64,000 bases of DNA from Citromicrobium sp. GTDB taxonomy: Bacteria; Pseudomonadota; Alphaproteobacteria; Sphingomonadales; Sphingomonadaceae. A model generated the notes under the pieces. That model was not told the DNA's origin. It saw only the letters and a program-made list of their open reading frames with translations, and did no database searches. This document shows positions 25,804 to 34,961 of this stretch, piece by piece (the first letter of the stretch is position 1; each line of letters starts with the position of its first letter). Location of the stretch: NCBI GenBank assembly GCA_002729695.1, contig PBYQ01000009.1, positions 27,968 through 91,967 of the forward strand, written 5' to 3'. Position numbers and translations under genes: made by a program.

Positions 25804-27471
25804 TCACCCCTTGGCCCGAAGACCTGATACGGTCGCGCCACTGGCGGCGAGCTGCTCGATGTCGATCTTCGCGTGGATCAGCCGTATCCCCGACCGCCCC
25901 TGAGCCTCCACAAGTGCGTCTTTAAAGGCCTGTGTGGTTTCCGCCGCCGCGCTCCAGGCGCCGAAGCTTGCCGCGAACGCAGCAAAGTCTGGATTGGCGA
26001 GGAGAGTAGCCGAGACGCGCTCGGGAAACTCGCGTTCCTGATGCATCCTGATCGTTCCATAGCCGCTGTTATCGACGACGATCACGATCAGATTGCACCC
26101 GGCCTGCGCCGCGCTCGCCAGTTCCTGGCCATTCATCAGGAAATCACCGTCTCCGGCGATGGCCACGACGGTGCGTTCGGGAAGACGCTTCGCCGCCGCA
26201 ACCGCAGCCGGCACCCCGTAGCCCATTGCACCGCACGTCGGGGCAAGCTGGCTCGGGTACCCTGCGTAGCGCCAGTAGCGGTGCCACCAGCCCGCGTAGT
26301 TGCCCGCTCCGTTGCAGATGATCGTATCCGCTGGATACGTATCGCGCATGAACTGGACGCATGCAGCAAGATCGAGCGGATAGGTGTCGCTTGGATGGGC
26401 GGTCGCCCAATCCTGCCACTCGCGGTTGGCCTGCGCCCCCGCGTCGAAGGTTAGCGGGTCCTCGCCCGCCCAGAGCGCTGCACTCTCGGCAAATTCATCC
26501 ATGCTCGCGCAGATCGCCAGATCGGCCGGATAGACTCGTCCCAGTTCCTCAGGATCGGGATAGACGTGGATGAGCTTGCGGTCTTTGTCGACCAGCGGCG
26601 GCACCGTGTAGCCGTCGGTGGTAGCTTCTCCCAACCGCGCCCCGACGACCAGAAGCAGATCGGCTGTCTTCACGCGTTCGACCAGCTTCGGATTGGGACC
26701 ATAACCCATGTTACCGGCGTAGACCGGCGATGACGGGGAGATGGCATCCTGCCTGCGGAAAGCCGTTGCCACGGGAAGTCCAAGCTTTTCGGCAAAGAGC
26801 TGGAAGTACTCCCGGGCCTTCGCGTTCCAGCCGGCCCCTCCGATAATGGCCAGCGGGGCGGCCGCGTCCTCGATGAGCGACATCATCGTCTGCATGGCGT
26901 CGGGGCATGGTGCCTGCGCGGGGCGCGCCACCTGCCCGCGCGGGAGAGCGCTGGTCGCGTCGTAGAGCATGTCCTCGGGCAGGGCGAGGACCACTGGTCC
27001 CGGACGACCGGAGATCGCGGTCGAATAGGCGCGTGCGATATATTCCGGGATGCGGTCGGCACTGTCGATCCGCGCAGCCCACTTGCAGATCGGATCGAAG
27101 AACGCCGGGAAGTCGATTTCCTGAAAGCCCTCGCGGTCGCGCATGCCGCGCGCGACATCGCCGATGAACAGGATCATCGGCTGGCTGTCCTGATGCGCGA
27201 CATGCACGCCGATGCTGGCATTTGTCGCACCGGGGCCGCGCGTTACGAAAGCGATACCGGGGCGCCCTGTCATCGCTCCGTCCGCGCACGCCATGAAGGC
27301 GACACCGCCCTCCTGCCGGCAGGTCATCACATCGATCTGCAGACGGTCGACGAGAGCGTCGAGAACCGGGAGGAAACTCTCGCCCGGGACGGTGAAGATG
27401 CGATCGCAGCCCTGTTCTGCAAGGCAATCGACGAGCAGGCGTGCGGCCTGCGGAGTAGTGCTGTCAGCCAT
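25804..27471 (-). CDS. Thiamine-diphosphate enzyme, acetolactate-synthase-like
   Basis: The 555-residue protein has the three-domain plan of the acetolactate synthase/benzoylformate decarboxylase group. The N-terminal TPP domain holds the cofactor-activating Glu in CRQEGGVAFMA. The C-terminal TPP-Mg motif is GDGDFLMNGQELASA...NSGYG. The start resembles AHAS large subunits (DCLAEQGCDRIFTVPGES). There is no ilvN regulatory subunit or ilvC next to it, and the sequence differs from canonical IlvB in the central region, so a catabolic or specialised carboligase or decarboxylase is as likely as acetolactate synthesis. It stands alone between two terminators or spacers. The substrate is not assignable here. 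Confidence 0.85.
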   Translation of the reverse strand: MADSTTPQAARLLVDCLAEQGCDRIFTVPGESFLPVLDALVDRLQIDVMTCRQEGGVAFMACADGAMTGRPGIAFVTRGPGATNASIGVHVAHQDSQPMILFIGDVARGMRDREGFQEIDFPAFFDPICKWAARIDSADRIPEYIARAYSTAISGRPGPVVLALPEDMLYDATSALPRGQVARPAQAPCPDAMQTMMSLIEDAAAPLAIIGGAGWNAKAREYFQLFAEKLGLPVATAFRRQDAISPSSPVYAGNMGYGPNPKLVERVKTADLLLVVGARLGEATTDGYTVPPLVDKDRKLIHVYPDPEELGRVYPADLAICASMDEFAESAALWAGEDPLTFDAGAQANREWQDWATAHPSDTYPLDLAACVQFMRDTYPADTIICNGAGNYAGWWHRYWRYAGYPSQLAPTCGAMGYGVPAAVAAAKRLPERTVVAIAGDGDFLMNGQELASAAQAGCNLIVIVVDNSGYGTIRMHQEREFPERVSATLLANPDFAAFAASFGAWSAAAETTQAFKDALVEAQGRSGIRLIHAKIDIEQLAASGATVSGLRAKG

Positions 27472-27608
27472 GCGATGCCCCTAGAACGCGAGGTTGAGCG
27501 GGGCAATCCAGTGCGTGCGTTAAGGATCAGTGGCCTGCTGTGTCCCAACCGCGGACGCAGGCGACTGTGCGCTCGCCAATCCTTACCGAAAAGTTAATCA
27601 CGATCCGC

Positions 27609-27800
27609 ATGAGACGCTCACTTGTCCTGACAAACGAATCCGCGCGGCACCCGTTTCGCGCATCCCTGATGGTGCGGCCAGATCTGCAACGCGACCGAAT
27701 GACGCGCGCCACGCGCTGGTCGCTGTCGCAGAACGACTGGGTCGGTTTTCTGGGTGCCTACGTCGCCTGTCTGGTCGGCGCGCTGGTCTTCATCTTCTGA
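27609..27800 (+). CDS. Small hypothetical membrane protein
   Basis: The frame ends RATRWSLSQNDWVGFLGAYV and then a hydrophobic helix CLVGALVFIF with a stop right after it. The tail looks like a genuine single-span small protein. The start is uncertain: ATG 27609 gives 63 residues, ATG 27669 gives 43 and ATG 27699 gives 33 (MTRATRWSL). None has a clear ribosome-binding site. It ends 4 bases before the convergent MFS gene. I do not recognise the family. Confidence 0.4.
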   Translation: MRRSLVLTNESARHPFRASLMVRPDLQRDRMTRATRWSLSQNDWVGFLGAYVACLVGALVFIF

Positions 27801-27804
27801 ACGA

Positions 27805-29124
27805 TCAATCCTGATCCAGATGCAGGCTCGGCAGGTGCTCCTCGGCGTATAGCTTGCGTGCCGCCCAGCTCGTCATCAGGCAGAGTATCACCCCCGCCAG
27901 AAGCTGTTCCTCGATCCCGATCCCCACGATCGACATCAGGATTGCCAGCAGCGCTCCGCCGACCATGAACACCGAACTGATCATATTGGTCGCCGCGATC
28001 GTGCGCGATGCCCTGTCGCGCGCCACTCGAGTCGTAAGAAACGCGTAAAGCGGAACGACGAAAGATCCGCCGGCTATCGCGATCAGGAGCAGGTTGACGA
28101 GCAGCACCCACGCCAAGGGAAACGCGAGAAATTCCGGAATGGTCAGCAATTCGCCTTCGAACCCGGTCGGCCACTGGCGCACGAAGAGGTAGAACAGGAG
28201 GATGAAGAAACCCATCGCGATGACCGAAACGGGGGCGTATCGCGCGGAGACTTCACCTTTGAGCAGGTGGTTGATGATCACCGACCCGATCGCGATCCCG
28301 ATGGAGAACATCACGATGAACAGCGTCGCAACCTCCTTGCTCGCGTAAATCACGTTCTTCGCCAAAGGCGGAAACTGGATGAACAGGATCGCGCCCACGG
28401 TCCAGAAAACGCTGATCGCGATCGTGGCGAGGTAGATCACGCGATCCTTCAACACGAACTGGACGAGTGCTGCAGACGACCGGAAGATGTTCCAGTCGAT
28501 GGGCTCTATCGTACCCATCGCCGGGGCTGGGGGAATGCTGCGACTCACCCGGTAACCGACCAGCGCGGTAACCAGAATCAGCACCATGGCGACCTCGACC
28601 GGGATCCAGCCTGCCAGGATCGTGCCGCAAAGGATGGCAAGATAGGTGCCCGCTTCGATCAGGCCGGTCCCCGCCAGCACCTCCTGCTTGTGCAGGTGCT
28701 GCGGCAGGATCGAATACTTGATCGGCCCGAGAAAGGTCGATTGCACGCCTGCCAGGAACAGCGCGAACAGCATCAGCGGGATCGCGAAAGCGTGGATAAG
28801 GATGCCCTGCCACGCCAGGAAAAGCCCTGCCGCACCAAGGCTCATCAGCATGATCTCGCACAGCTTCACCGTGCGGATGATCTTCGCCTTGTCTCGCATG
28901 TCCGCGAGTTGGCCCGAAATTGCCGAGGCGAAGATGAAAGGTGCGATGAACAGCGCAGACGCGATTGCGCTGAACTGGGTCTCGGCTTCCGGGTCGTTGT
29001 AGACCGCGTAAACCACGAAAAGCACCATCGCGGTCTTGTAGAGATTGTCGTTGAAAGCGTTGAGCAACTGGGTGCAGAACAACGGCAGGAAGCGCCGCCG
29101 CCTCAGCAGTCTCAACGTCGTCAT
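27805..29124 (-). CDS. MFS transporter of the LplT (lysophospholipid) type
   Basis: The 439-residue protein has about twelve membrane helices and begins with the LplT-like pattern RRRRFLPLFCTQLLNAFNDN-LYKTAMVLF. In the LplT/Aas system this transporter flips lysophospholipids inward for re-acylation; in many bacteria it is fused to the acyltransferase Aas. Here it is a stand-alone transporter and no acyltransferase is adjacent. The divergent neighbour is pgsA, a phospholipid synthesis gene, which is weak support for a lipid role. Confidence 0.8.
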   Translation of the reverse strand: MTTLRLLRRRRFLPLFCTQLLNAFNDNLYKTAMVLFVVYAVYNDPEAETQFSAIASALFIAPFIFASAISGQLADMRDKAKIIRTVKLCEIMLMSLGAAGLFLAWQGILIHAFAIPLMLFALFLAGVQSTFLGPIKYSILPQHLHKQEVLAGTGLIEAGTYLAILCGTILAGWIPVEVAMVLILVTALVGYRVSRSIPPAPAMGTIEPIDWNIFRSSAALVQFVLKDRVIYLATIAISVFWTVGAILFIQFPPLAKNVIYASKEVATLFIVMFSIGIAIGSVIINHLLKGEVSARYAPVSVIAMGFFILLFYLFVRQWPTGFEGELLTIPEFLAFPLAWVLLVNLLLIAIAGGSFVVPLYAFLTTRVARDRASRTIAATNMISSVFMVGGALLAILMSIVGIGIEEQLLAGVILCLMTSWAARKLYAEEHLPSLHLDQD

Positions 29125-29247
29125 AAATCACTCCGGTGCGCCGTCGGCGCTTCAAGCCGACCCCGTTAGAGCAGCGCGAGGCGCCACGCAAAGGGCACAT
29201 CCTGCTTTTTCTGGGAGCGTGCATCGTCTAGGTGCATTGATGACCCA

Positions 29248-29817
29248 ATGCTGACTCTTCCCAACATCCTCACCCTGTCGCGAATCTTCGCGGTTCCGCT
29301 CCTCGTGCTGTTCCTGTGGTGGCCGGACTGGCAGCTTGGCTATGCGATCGGCTTTTTGCTGTACTGCGCAGCGGCGATCACCGATTATTTCGACGGAATG
29401 CTGGCGCGTTCGCAGGGGACCGTCTCGAAGCTCGGCCAGTTCCTCGATCCGATCGCGGACAAGATCATGGTTGCCGCCGTCATCCTGATATTGACCGCCA
29501 AGGGCGGCCTTACCGGTCCGATCGTGGGCGACGCACATGTCGTTGCCGGGCTGATCATCCTGATGCGCGAGATCATCGTATCGGGCCTGCGCGAGTTTCT
29601 CGGCGGCATTCAGGTCTCCGTGCCGGTGACCCGGCTCGCCAAGTGGAAAACTACGCTGCAGATGATCGCCCTTGGGCTGCTGATCTTCGCCGGTGTGCTG
29701 CCCGAAATAGAGCCGATCCGCTGGTTCGGTCTCGCTTCGCTCTGGATTGCCGCGGTTCTGACCTGCGTCACGGGATACGGCTACCTCAGGGTGGGTCTTC
29801 GGCACATGGACACCTGA
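29248..29817 (+). CDS. pgsA: CDP-diacylglycerol-glycerol-3-phosphate 3-phosphatidyltransferase
   Basis: PgsA makes phosphatidylglycerol phosphate from CDP-diacylglycerol, the product of CdsA at 1144. The CDP-alcohol phosphotransferase signature D-x2-D-G-x2-A-R-x8-G-x3-D-x3-D is complete at residues 46-71 (DYFDGMLAR ... GQFLDPIAD). The 189-residue protein has four to six membrane spans and starts LTLPNILTLSRI, typical of PgsA. An out-of-frame ATG lies 8 bases upstream of the chosen ATG 29248. Confidence 0.95.
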   Translation: MLTLPNILTLSRIFAVPLLVLFLWWPDWQLGYAIGFLLYCAAAITDYFDGMLARSQGTVSKLGQFLDPIADKIMVAAVILILTAKGGLTGPIVGDAHVVAGLIILMREIIVSGLREFLGGIQVSVPVTRLAKWKTTLQMIALGLLIFAGVLPEIEPIRWFGLASLWIAAVLTCVTGYGYLRVGLRHMDT

Positions 29818-29850
29818 GCAAAAAAACTCGCCCGCGTTTATCAGTGAATA

Positions 29851-31005
29851 ATGGTTGCCGATGTACATGGGGGCATGGCGACACTTCCTGCATCCGGGTT
29901 CGACGAAACTTCCGCTGGCATTCTCCAGCGCATCGGCCTGTTCCGGGCACGGATATTCGACGCCGACGATAACGAAGCGCCGTTTTCCGCCAGTTTACCG
30001 AAGGTCGATCCGAAGGCGCGACGCCGACTTCTGAATGATATCAGCAGCTTCCTGATCGACCACGATCTGGATGTGAACCCCGTCACGCTTGCCGCAGCAC
30101 ACGAAGCCTGCTCGGGTTTGAACCCGGCCTTTGCGCGCAGCGTCAAACAGCAGGACGAAGCAGGGGAGCCCGTCACCCAGAGCTGGCTGGAAGAGGTTTC
30201 GGCGACAGATCCATCCTCGGAGAATCGGTCGCTCGAAAATCTTGCGACGAAGCTGGAACGCGGGATCGAAGATCTTTCACGGGCGACCAAGACCGCGCGC
30301 GAAGCCACGTCCGAATATGGCGACGAGCTGGAACGCAGGGTCGATCATCTCAATTCGTCGCTCGACACAACGGGTCTGATCGCGAGTCTTTCGGATTTCG
30401 CGAAGGAGATGCTTGCCCGATCCCGCCAGGCAGAGGAAAATCTGCGTGCCAGCGAGCAGGAAACAGCTCGCCTGCGCAAGAACCTAGACCGTGCGCGCAA
30501 GGATGCGGAGGTCGATTACCTGACCGGTCTGCCGAACAGGCGCGCATTCGAAGAAGCGCTGCGGGTTGAATATGCCCAGGCGACGCGCAACCGCCATCCC
30601 TTGAGCGTGGCCTATTGCGATATCGACCACTTCAAGGCGATCAACGATACCCATGGTCACGAGGCGGGCGACCGGATTATCCGTCAGGTTGCCGACAATC
30701 TGTCCGCCCTTTGCGGCAAGGATTGTTACATCGCGCGCCATGGCGGCGAGGAGTTTGCCCTCCTGTTCCGCGGTATCGCGCCCGAGGAGGCGCTGGAATT
30801 GCTGGACGGCGCACGCGCGGAACTTGCTGCCCGGCGCATGATCAACCGGCGAACCGACAAACCGTTCGGGCAGGTGACTTTTTCCGGCGGCGTAGCCAAT
30901 GTTGTGAGCTACGCCGATCCGAGAGAAGCCCTCGCCGCGGCAGACGAGGCGCTCTACCGATCCAAGGAGGGCGGTCGCAACCAGATCAGGTTGGCGGACG
31001 CCTGA
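29851..31005 (+). CDS. Diguanylate cyclase with N-terminal helical region
   Basis: The 384-residue protein is soluble, with no signal or membrane segment. Residues 1-110 are an unassigned alpha-helical region, residues about 120-220 a long charged coiled coil (ERRVDHLNSSL; ENLRASEQETARLRKNLDRA), and the C-terminal 165 a GGDEF domain that makes c-di-GMP. The active site reads RHGGEEFALLF, a functional GGEEF variant, preceded by DYLTGLPNRRAFEE and DIDHFKAINDTHGHEAGD. No RxxD inhibitory site is present before it (CGKD in that position). A later ATG (29875) could be the start. Confidence 0.92.
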   Translation: MVADVHGGMATLPASGFDETSAGILQRIGLFRARIFDADDNEAPFSASLPKVDPKARRRLLNDISSFLIDHDLDVNPVTLAAAHEACSGLNPAFARSVKQQDEAGEPVTQSWLEEVSATDPSSENRSLENLATKLERGIEDLSRATKTAREATSEYGDELERRVDHLNSSLDTTGLIASLSDFAKEMLARSRQAEENLRASEQETARLRKNLDRARKDAEVDYLTGLPNRRAFEEALRVEYAQATRNRHPLSVAYCDIDHFKAINDTHGHEAGDRIIRQVADNLSALCGKDCYIARHGGEEFALLFRGIAPEEALELLDGARAELAARRMINRRTDKPFGQVTFSGGVANVVSYADPREALAAADEALYRSKEGGRNQIRLADA

Positions 31006-31014
31006 GCGATAAAT

Positions 31015-31992
31015 CTAGACCGCTGCGCTCAAGGCTTCGCGAAAGATATGCCGCGTGCGTCTGAGTACACGGCGTGCGGGTAGCGCAGGGGCCTGCGCGC
31101 TGTCGTTCTGGTGAAATGACAGCCCAAGATCGGCGACCAGCGTCGAAACCTCCTCGCAAGTCGAGGCCTGCGGTCGGATCATGTCGGGTATGAGCCCAAG
31201 ATCGAGATGGGTAAGGCCGAACTGAAACAGCTCGCGAAACGCCAATCTTTCGCTCAGCCCCTTGCCCACCCGGAAATCTTGCGCGGTCGCCAGCCGCTCC
31301 AGAGCGTCGTCGATCCGGCTCATATGGCGTTTCTCGGCAGAGCGGACGCGGTTCTTTACCACCACCCATTCGATCCGCCCCATCTGCTGCGCAAGCTTCT
31401 CTTCGCGAAGGGCAGCAACGGTCTGTCCGAAGCAGCCGGCGCGATCGGGCATGCCGCCCACCGGATTTACACGGCCGAGTAATTCCAGATCGAGGAACGA
31501 GGCGTTGACCGGCGTCACGAGCGTGTCGGCCAGAGCGACCACGCGGCGGAATATCGGAGAATCGGCCCCGGCGGCATCCAGGATGACGAAATCGGCATCC
31601 GCGCCCAGTCTTGCAATCGTTTGATACAGGCAGGCTGTGCTTGGCTGGTCGACCACCCCGAACTGGGGCATCGGCAGCGCGACGCCCAGATTCCCGGCAG
31701 TACCATTGCGATAGGATAGGCCCCGCTCCAGCGTCCGCTGGCGCCGATCGAGGTCGATCGCGACCACCCGCGCTCCCGCATGGGCAAGGGCAACCGAAAC
31801 ATGGAAGGCCAGCGTCGACTTGCCGACGCCGCCTTTTTCGTTGGCGAAGGTGACGATGTGGGGGTGCAGAGCAGGGCGCTTGGCCAGATCGGCGATCACG
31901 TTGTGAGGAATCTCGTCCTCGCCCACGCGTGGATTGATCCGCGCGTTGGCCTCACGCGGGACCGAGATGCCAGTTGCCGAATACGTCCCCAT
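31015..31992 (-). CDS. mipZ: Division-plane positioning ATPase MipZ
   Basis: MipZ is a ParA/MinD-type ATPase that forms gradients from the pole-bound chromosome origin and keeps FtsZ at midcell in alphaproteobacteria. The deviant Walker A ANEKGGVGKSTLAFHVSVAL is at about residues 50-69. The MipZ-specific regions VVAIDLDRRQRTLE, IEWVVVKNRV and FRVGKGLSERLAFRELFQFG match the Caulobacter protein closely. The protein is 325 residues with about 45 extra residues before the P-loop. I chose ATG 31992 (MGTYSATGI) because GGGGG lies about 8 bases upstream; starts at 32001 or 32019 would add 3 or 9 residues. It is convergent with the diguanylate cyclase gene. Confidence 0.88.
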   Translation of the reverse strand: MGTYSATGISVPREANARINPRVGEDEIPHNVIADLAKRPALHPHIVTFANEKGGVGKSTLAFHVSVALAHAGARVVAIDLDRRQRTLERGLSYRNGTAGNLGVALPMPQFGVVDQPSTACLYQTIARLGADADFVILDAAGADSPIFRRVVALADTLVTPVNASFLDLELLGRVNPVGGMPDRAGCFGQTVAALREEKLAQQMGRIEWVVVKNRVRSAEKRHMSRIDDALERLATAQDFRVGKGLSERLAFRELFQFGLTHLDLGLIPDMIRPQASTCEEVSTLVADLGLSFHQNDSAQAPALPARRVLRRTRHIFREALSAAV

Positions 31993-32190
31993 CGCCGCCA
32001 TTCCCCCGCACGCGTTCAATCGACCGGGACCGCAAGTCCAAGGTCATGATACAGTGGCGCGCCCCGTTCACACCAATAACGGAGTCGGGGAAACGCCAGG
32101 TACGGAGCGGGTGTGTGCCATAAGGGCAGGCCCGGAGTCTCGACTTTTCAATAGAATTTTTTGGGTCGCCCGTTGACTTGGGCGCAATTT

Positions 32191-33087
32191 TCAACCTGCG
32201 CGCAGCTCTTCGGCAAGGAGTTCGAAATCGCTCTGGCGGGGTGAATTTTTACGCCAAATCAGGGCGATGTCGCGGGTGGCGGCCGGCGAATCCAGCGGCC
32301 GCGCAATCACGCTGGTTCCGTTCAGGATGCCCGCTTCCAGCGCCATCTCGGGCAGCATCGTCACCCCCAGACCGTTGTCGACCATCTGGACGAGCGTGTG
32401 CAGGCTGGTGCCGATCATGCTGGTCGCCGCGCGCAATTCCGGCCGGTTGCAGGCGGCGAGCGCGTGCTCTTTCAGGCAGTGCCCGTCTTCGAGCAGCAGC
32501 AAGCGCCCGTCTTCGATCGTTTCGGGGCGGATTTCCTCGGGCAATTCGCGCGGCTCGTCCCCTGGATAGGCGACGAAAAAGCGGTCTTCGGCGATGATCG
32601 CCTGCTCTGCCTCGCCGGTGGGAAAGGGCAGGGCAAGCAGCACGCAGTCGACCCTGCCGTGGTGAAGCGATTCGACGGCGTCGCTGCTGGTCTCCTCGCG
32701 CAGGAACAGTTCCAGTTCGGGGCGCTCCTTGCGCAGGCGCGGGAGGATGCGCGGCAGCAGGAACGGCGCAATCGTGGGGATCACGCTCATCCGCAGCGTC
32801 CCGGTCAGCGGCTGGCCGGCGGCGCGCACGAGGTCGGAAAGGTCTTCCGCCTGACGCAGCAGCGCGTGCGCCTTTTCGACCACTTGCTGACCCAGCGGAG
32901 TGAAGCGGACCACCCGGCGGCTGCGCTCAACCAGCGTTACGTCGAGCAGTGTCTCCAACTCGCGGATGCCGGCGGAGAGCGTGGATTGCGAAACGAAGCT
33001 CGCTTCTGCCGCGCGACCGAAATGGCCATGCTCGTGCAGCGCCACGAGATATTGCAACTGGCGAATTGTGGGCAGGTAGGTGGACAT
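32191..33087 (-). CDS. oxyR: Peroxide-sensing LysR regulator OxyR
   Basis: The 298-residue LysR-type regulator has a winged helix-turn-helix at residues 6-65 (AAEASFVSQSTLSAGIRELE) and a substrate-like sensor domain. The OxyR redox pair is conserved: C204 and C213 in LLLEDGHCLKEHALAACNRP, with the same nine-residue spacing as C199-C208 of E. coli OxyR. Hydrogen peroxide would oxidise the pair and turn on catalase and peroxidase genes. No katG, katE or ahp gene is adjacent. A 171-bp spacer to mipZ contains no gene. Confidence 0.93.
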   Translation of the reverse strand: MSTYLPTIRQLQYLVALHEHGHFGRAAEASFVSQSTLSAGIRELETLLDVTLVERSRRVVRFTPLGQQVVEKAHALLRQAEDLSDLVRAAGQPLTGTLRMSVIPTIAPFLLPRILPRLRKERPELELFLREETSSDAVESLHHGRVDCVLLALPFPTGEAEQAIIAEDRFFVAYPGDEPRELPEEIRPETIEDGRLLLLEDGHCLKEHALAACNRPELRAATSMIGTSLHTLVQMVDNGLGVTMLPEMALEAGILNGTSVIARPLDSPAATRDIALIWRKNSPRQSDFELLAEELRAG

Positions 33088-33152
33088 GGATTTCGCGCTA
33101 TCGCCTGGTCGTGGCTTTGTCGAAGGGTAGCAGGGCGGGATTAGGGGAGCGG

Positions 33153-33611
33153 CTATTCTTTGAATTCGACGCGAATGGCGACGAAGGGCTCGGTTCCGAG
33201 ATTTCGAACAGCGTGCAGGCCTTCCGGGCCCATCTCCTCGGTCGCATCAGCGGGCATAAGCGGCACGTCGATTCGCTGCCTCTCCACTGGGTGCCCTCCG
33301 ACCAGTTCATAAACGACATAAACGAGCGGCTGCGGCTTTTCGATAATCATGATGCTGGGATAGGCGTGCTCGTGCACCGGCTCGGTCGCACCAGGGGCGA
33401 TTTCCACTCTCAGCACGCGGACGGCATCGGTCTCGAACAGTACCTTATGGCTGTCAGGTGCTGCGGCGACCGCATCGAAGTCGATTGCCTCGCCGTCATA
33501 CGCCTGCGCATGTGCCGACACCGTCAGCAGAAGCGTGACGATTGCAAGCGGTGCGACAAAACGACGGATACCGCTTGTCAGCGATGTCCGGCGATCATTG
33601 CGTTGACCCAT
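33153..33611 (-). CDS. Exported cupin-like protein
   Basis: The 152-residue protein starts MGQRNDRRTSLTSGIRRFVA and has a signal peptide (PLAIVTLLLTVSAHAQA, about residues 21-37), so it is periplasmic. The mature part is a small double-stranded beta-helix with a cupin-like EIAPGATEPVHEHAYPSI motif (His pair and Glu as possible metal ligands) and a second strand set near HAVRNLGTEPFVAIRVEF. ATG 33611 is preceded by GGAGG at 6 bases, a strong start. It overlaps the rnd stop by 17 bases and so is likely translated from the same mRNA. Function unknown. Confidence 0.8.
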   Translation of the reverse strand: MGQRNDRRTSLTSGIRRFVAPLAIVTLLLTVSAHAQAYDGEAIDFDAVAAAPDSHKVLFETDAVRVLRVEIAPGATEPVHEHAYPSIMIIEKPQPLVYVVYELVGGHPVERQRIDVPLMPADATEEMGPEGLHAVRNLGTEPFVAIRVEFKE

Positions 33612-34782
33612 TCGCAACCTCCTCCACATGCGTCATCTTGAGTTTGCCCTTCTCGACCGCGAAAGCCAGTTTGCCTTCAACCAGATCGAGTGCATCGCTG
33701 CCGAATGCCTCGCGCCGCCAGCCTTCCAGGATCGGTAGGTCGCGTACCCCGGCGGCCAATTGCTCGAGCTCGCCGGAGCGGGTGAGCAGGCGGGGAGCGA
33801 CGTCGATCTCCCTCGCGCGGATTTTCAGCAGCAGCTTGAGCAGGTCTGCGACCAGTGCGCCTTCCTTGCCCAGCGGTGCGCCCCGGTTGTTGCGCGGCGG
33901 CAATTCGTCTTCCGGCAATGGCTTGGCGCTTTCGATCACCTCCATCAGCCGATTGCCGATCTCGTTATCCTTCCACGCGTTCGACAGGCCGCGGACCTTG
34001 GCCAGATCGGCTTGCTTCTTGGGCGGATGCGAGGCGATATCGGCGAGCGTTTCGTCGCGCATGATCCGACCGCGCGGGATATTCTTGTGCTGCGCCTCGC
34101 CCTCGCGCCACGCGGCAAGGGCCTTCAGTCGCCCGAGGACCTGTGGGTTGCGGCCCTGCGCCCGAACGCGCTTCCACGCCTTGTCCGGTTCGATGGCGTA
34201 GTTTTCCGGGTCGGCGAGCTTTTCCATCTCCGCATTGAGCCATTCGCCGCGGCCGGTCTTCATCAGCTTCTTAAGGATCTTCGGGAAGATTGTGGCCAGG
34301 TAGGTCACATCGCCAACCGCGTATTCCAGCTGGCGGTCGGTCAGCGGGCGGCGGCTCCAGTCGGTGAAGCGCGCACCCTTATCGATCGTCTTGTCGAGCC
34401 AGGCTTCGACCAGGTTTGCATAGCCGATCTGTTCCGACTGGCTTATTGCCATCATCGCGATCTGCGTGTCGAATATCGGGTGCGGCGTCTTGCCCGTCAG
34501 GTTGAAGAAGATCTCGACGTCCTGTCCGCCTGCGTGGAAGACCTTGAGGACATCCTCGTTCTCGGTCAGCAGATCGAGCAGCGGCTTGAGGTCGATCCCG
34601 TCGGCCAGCGGATCGATCGCCGCTGCCTCGTTCTCATCGCCGATCTGAACCAGGCAGAGTTCGGGCCAATAGGTGTTCTCACGCATGAACTCGGTGTCGA
34701 CGCACACGAAATCGCCCTTGCTGAGCCTTTCGCACAGGTCTGCGAGCCGGTCGGTGGTGGTAATCAGGTCGTGGATTTTCAT
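33595..34782 (-). CDS. rnd: Ribonuclease D
   Basis: RNase D is a 3'-5' exoribonuclease that trims tRNA and other stable RNA ends. The 395-residue protein has the DEDDy exonuclease motifs (VDTEFMRENTYWPELCLVQI; HAGGQDVEIFF; DTQIAMMA; YAVGDVTYL) and then HRDC-type helical domains (AAWREGEAQHKNIPRGRIMR). ATG 34782 starts the conserved protein; the frame extends 36 residues further upstream without similarity. It overlaps the exported cupin gene and is divergent from aspS. Confidence 0.94.
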   Translation of the reverse strand: MKIHDLITTTDRLADLCERLSKGDFVCVDTEFMRENTYWPELCLVQIGDENEAAAIDPLADGIDLKPLLDLLTENEDVLKVFHAGGQDVEIFFNLTGKTPHPIFDTQIAMMAISQSEQIGYANLVEAWLDKTIDKGARFTDWSRRPLTDRQLEYAVGDVTYLATIFPKILKKLMKTGRGEWLNAEMEKLADPENYAIEPDKAWKRVRAQGRNPQVLGRLKALAAWREGEAQHKNIPRGRIMRDETLADIASHPPKKQADLAKVRGLSNAWKDNEIGNRLMEVIESAKPLPEDELPPRNNRGAPLGKEGALVADLLKLLLKIRAREIDVAPRLLTRSGELEQLAAGVRDLPILEGWRREAFGSDALDLVEGKLAFAVEKGKLKMTHVEEVANGSTQ

Positions 34783-34961
34783 ATCTGACTTTCTCTGCCG
34801 GGCGGAGTGCCGCCCTCGGGCCCTGATTGGCCCCATTCCTACCGCGCCCGGCTTGACAAAACCGGACCTATCGCGTGTTAGCGCGCGCAAGCTTCAAGGG
34901 CTTCTGCCATCAAGCTTCGGCACGCCCCTAGCGTCTAATCCCCGAACCGGAAAGTTCCACA

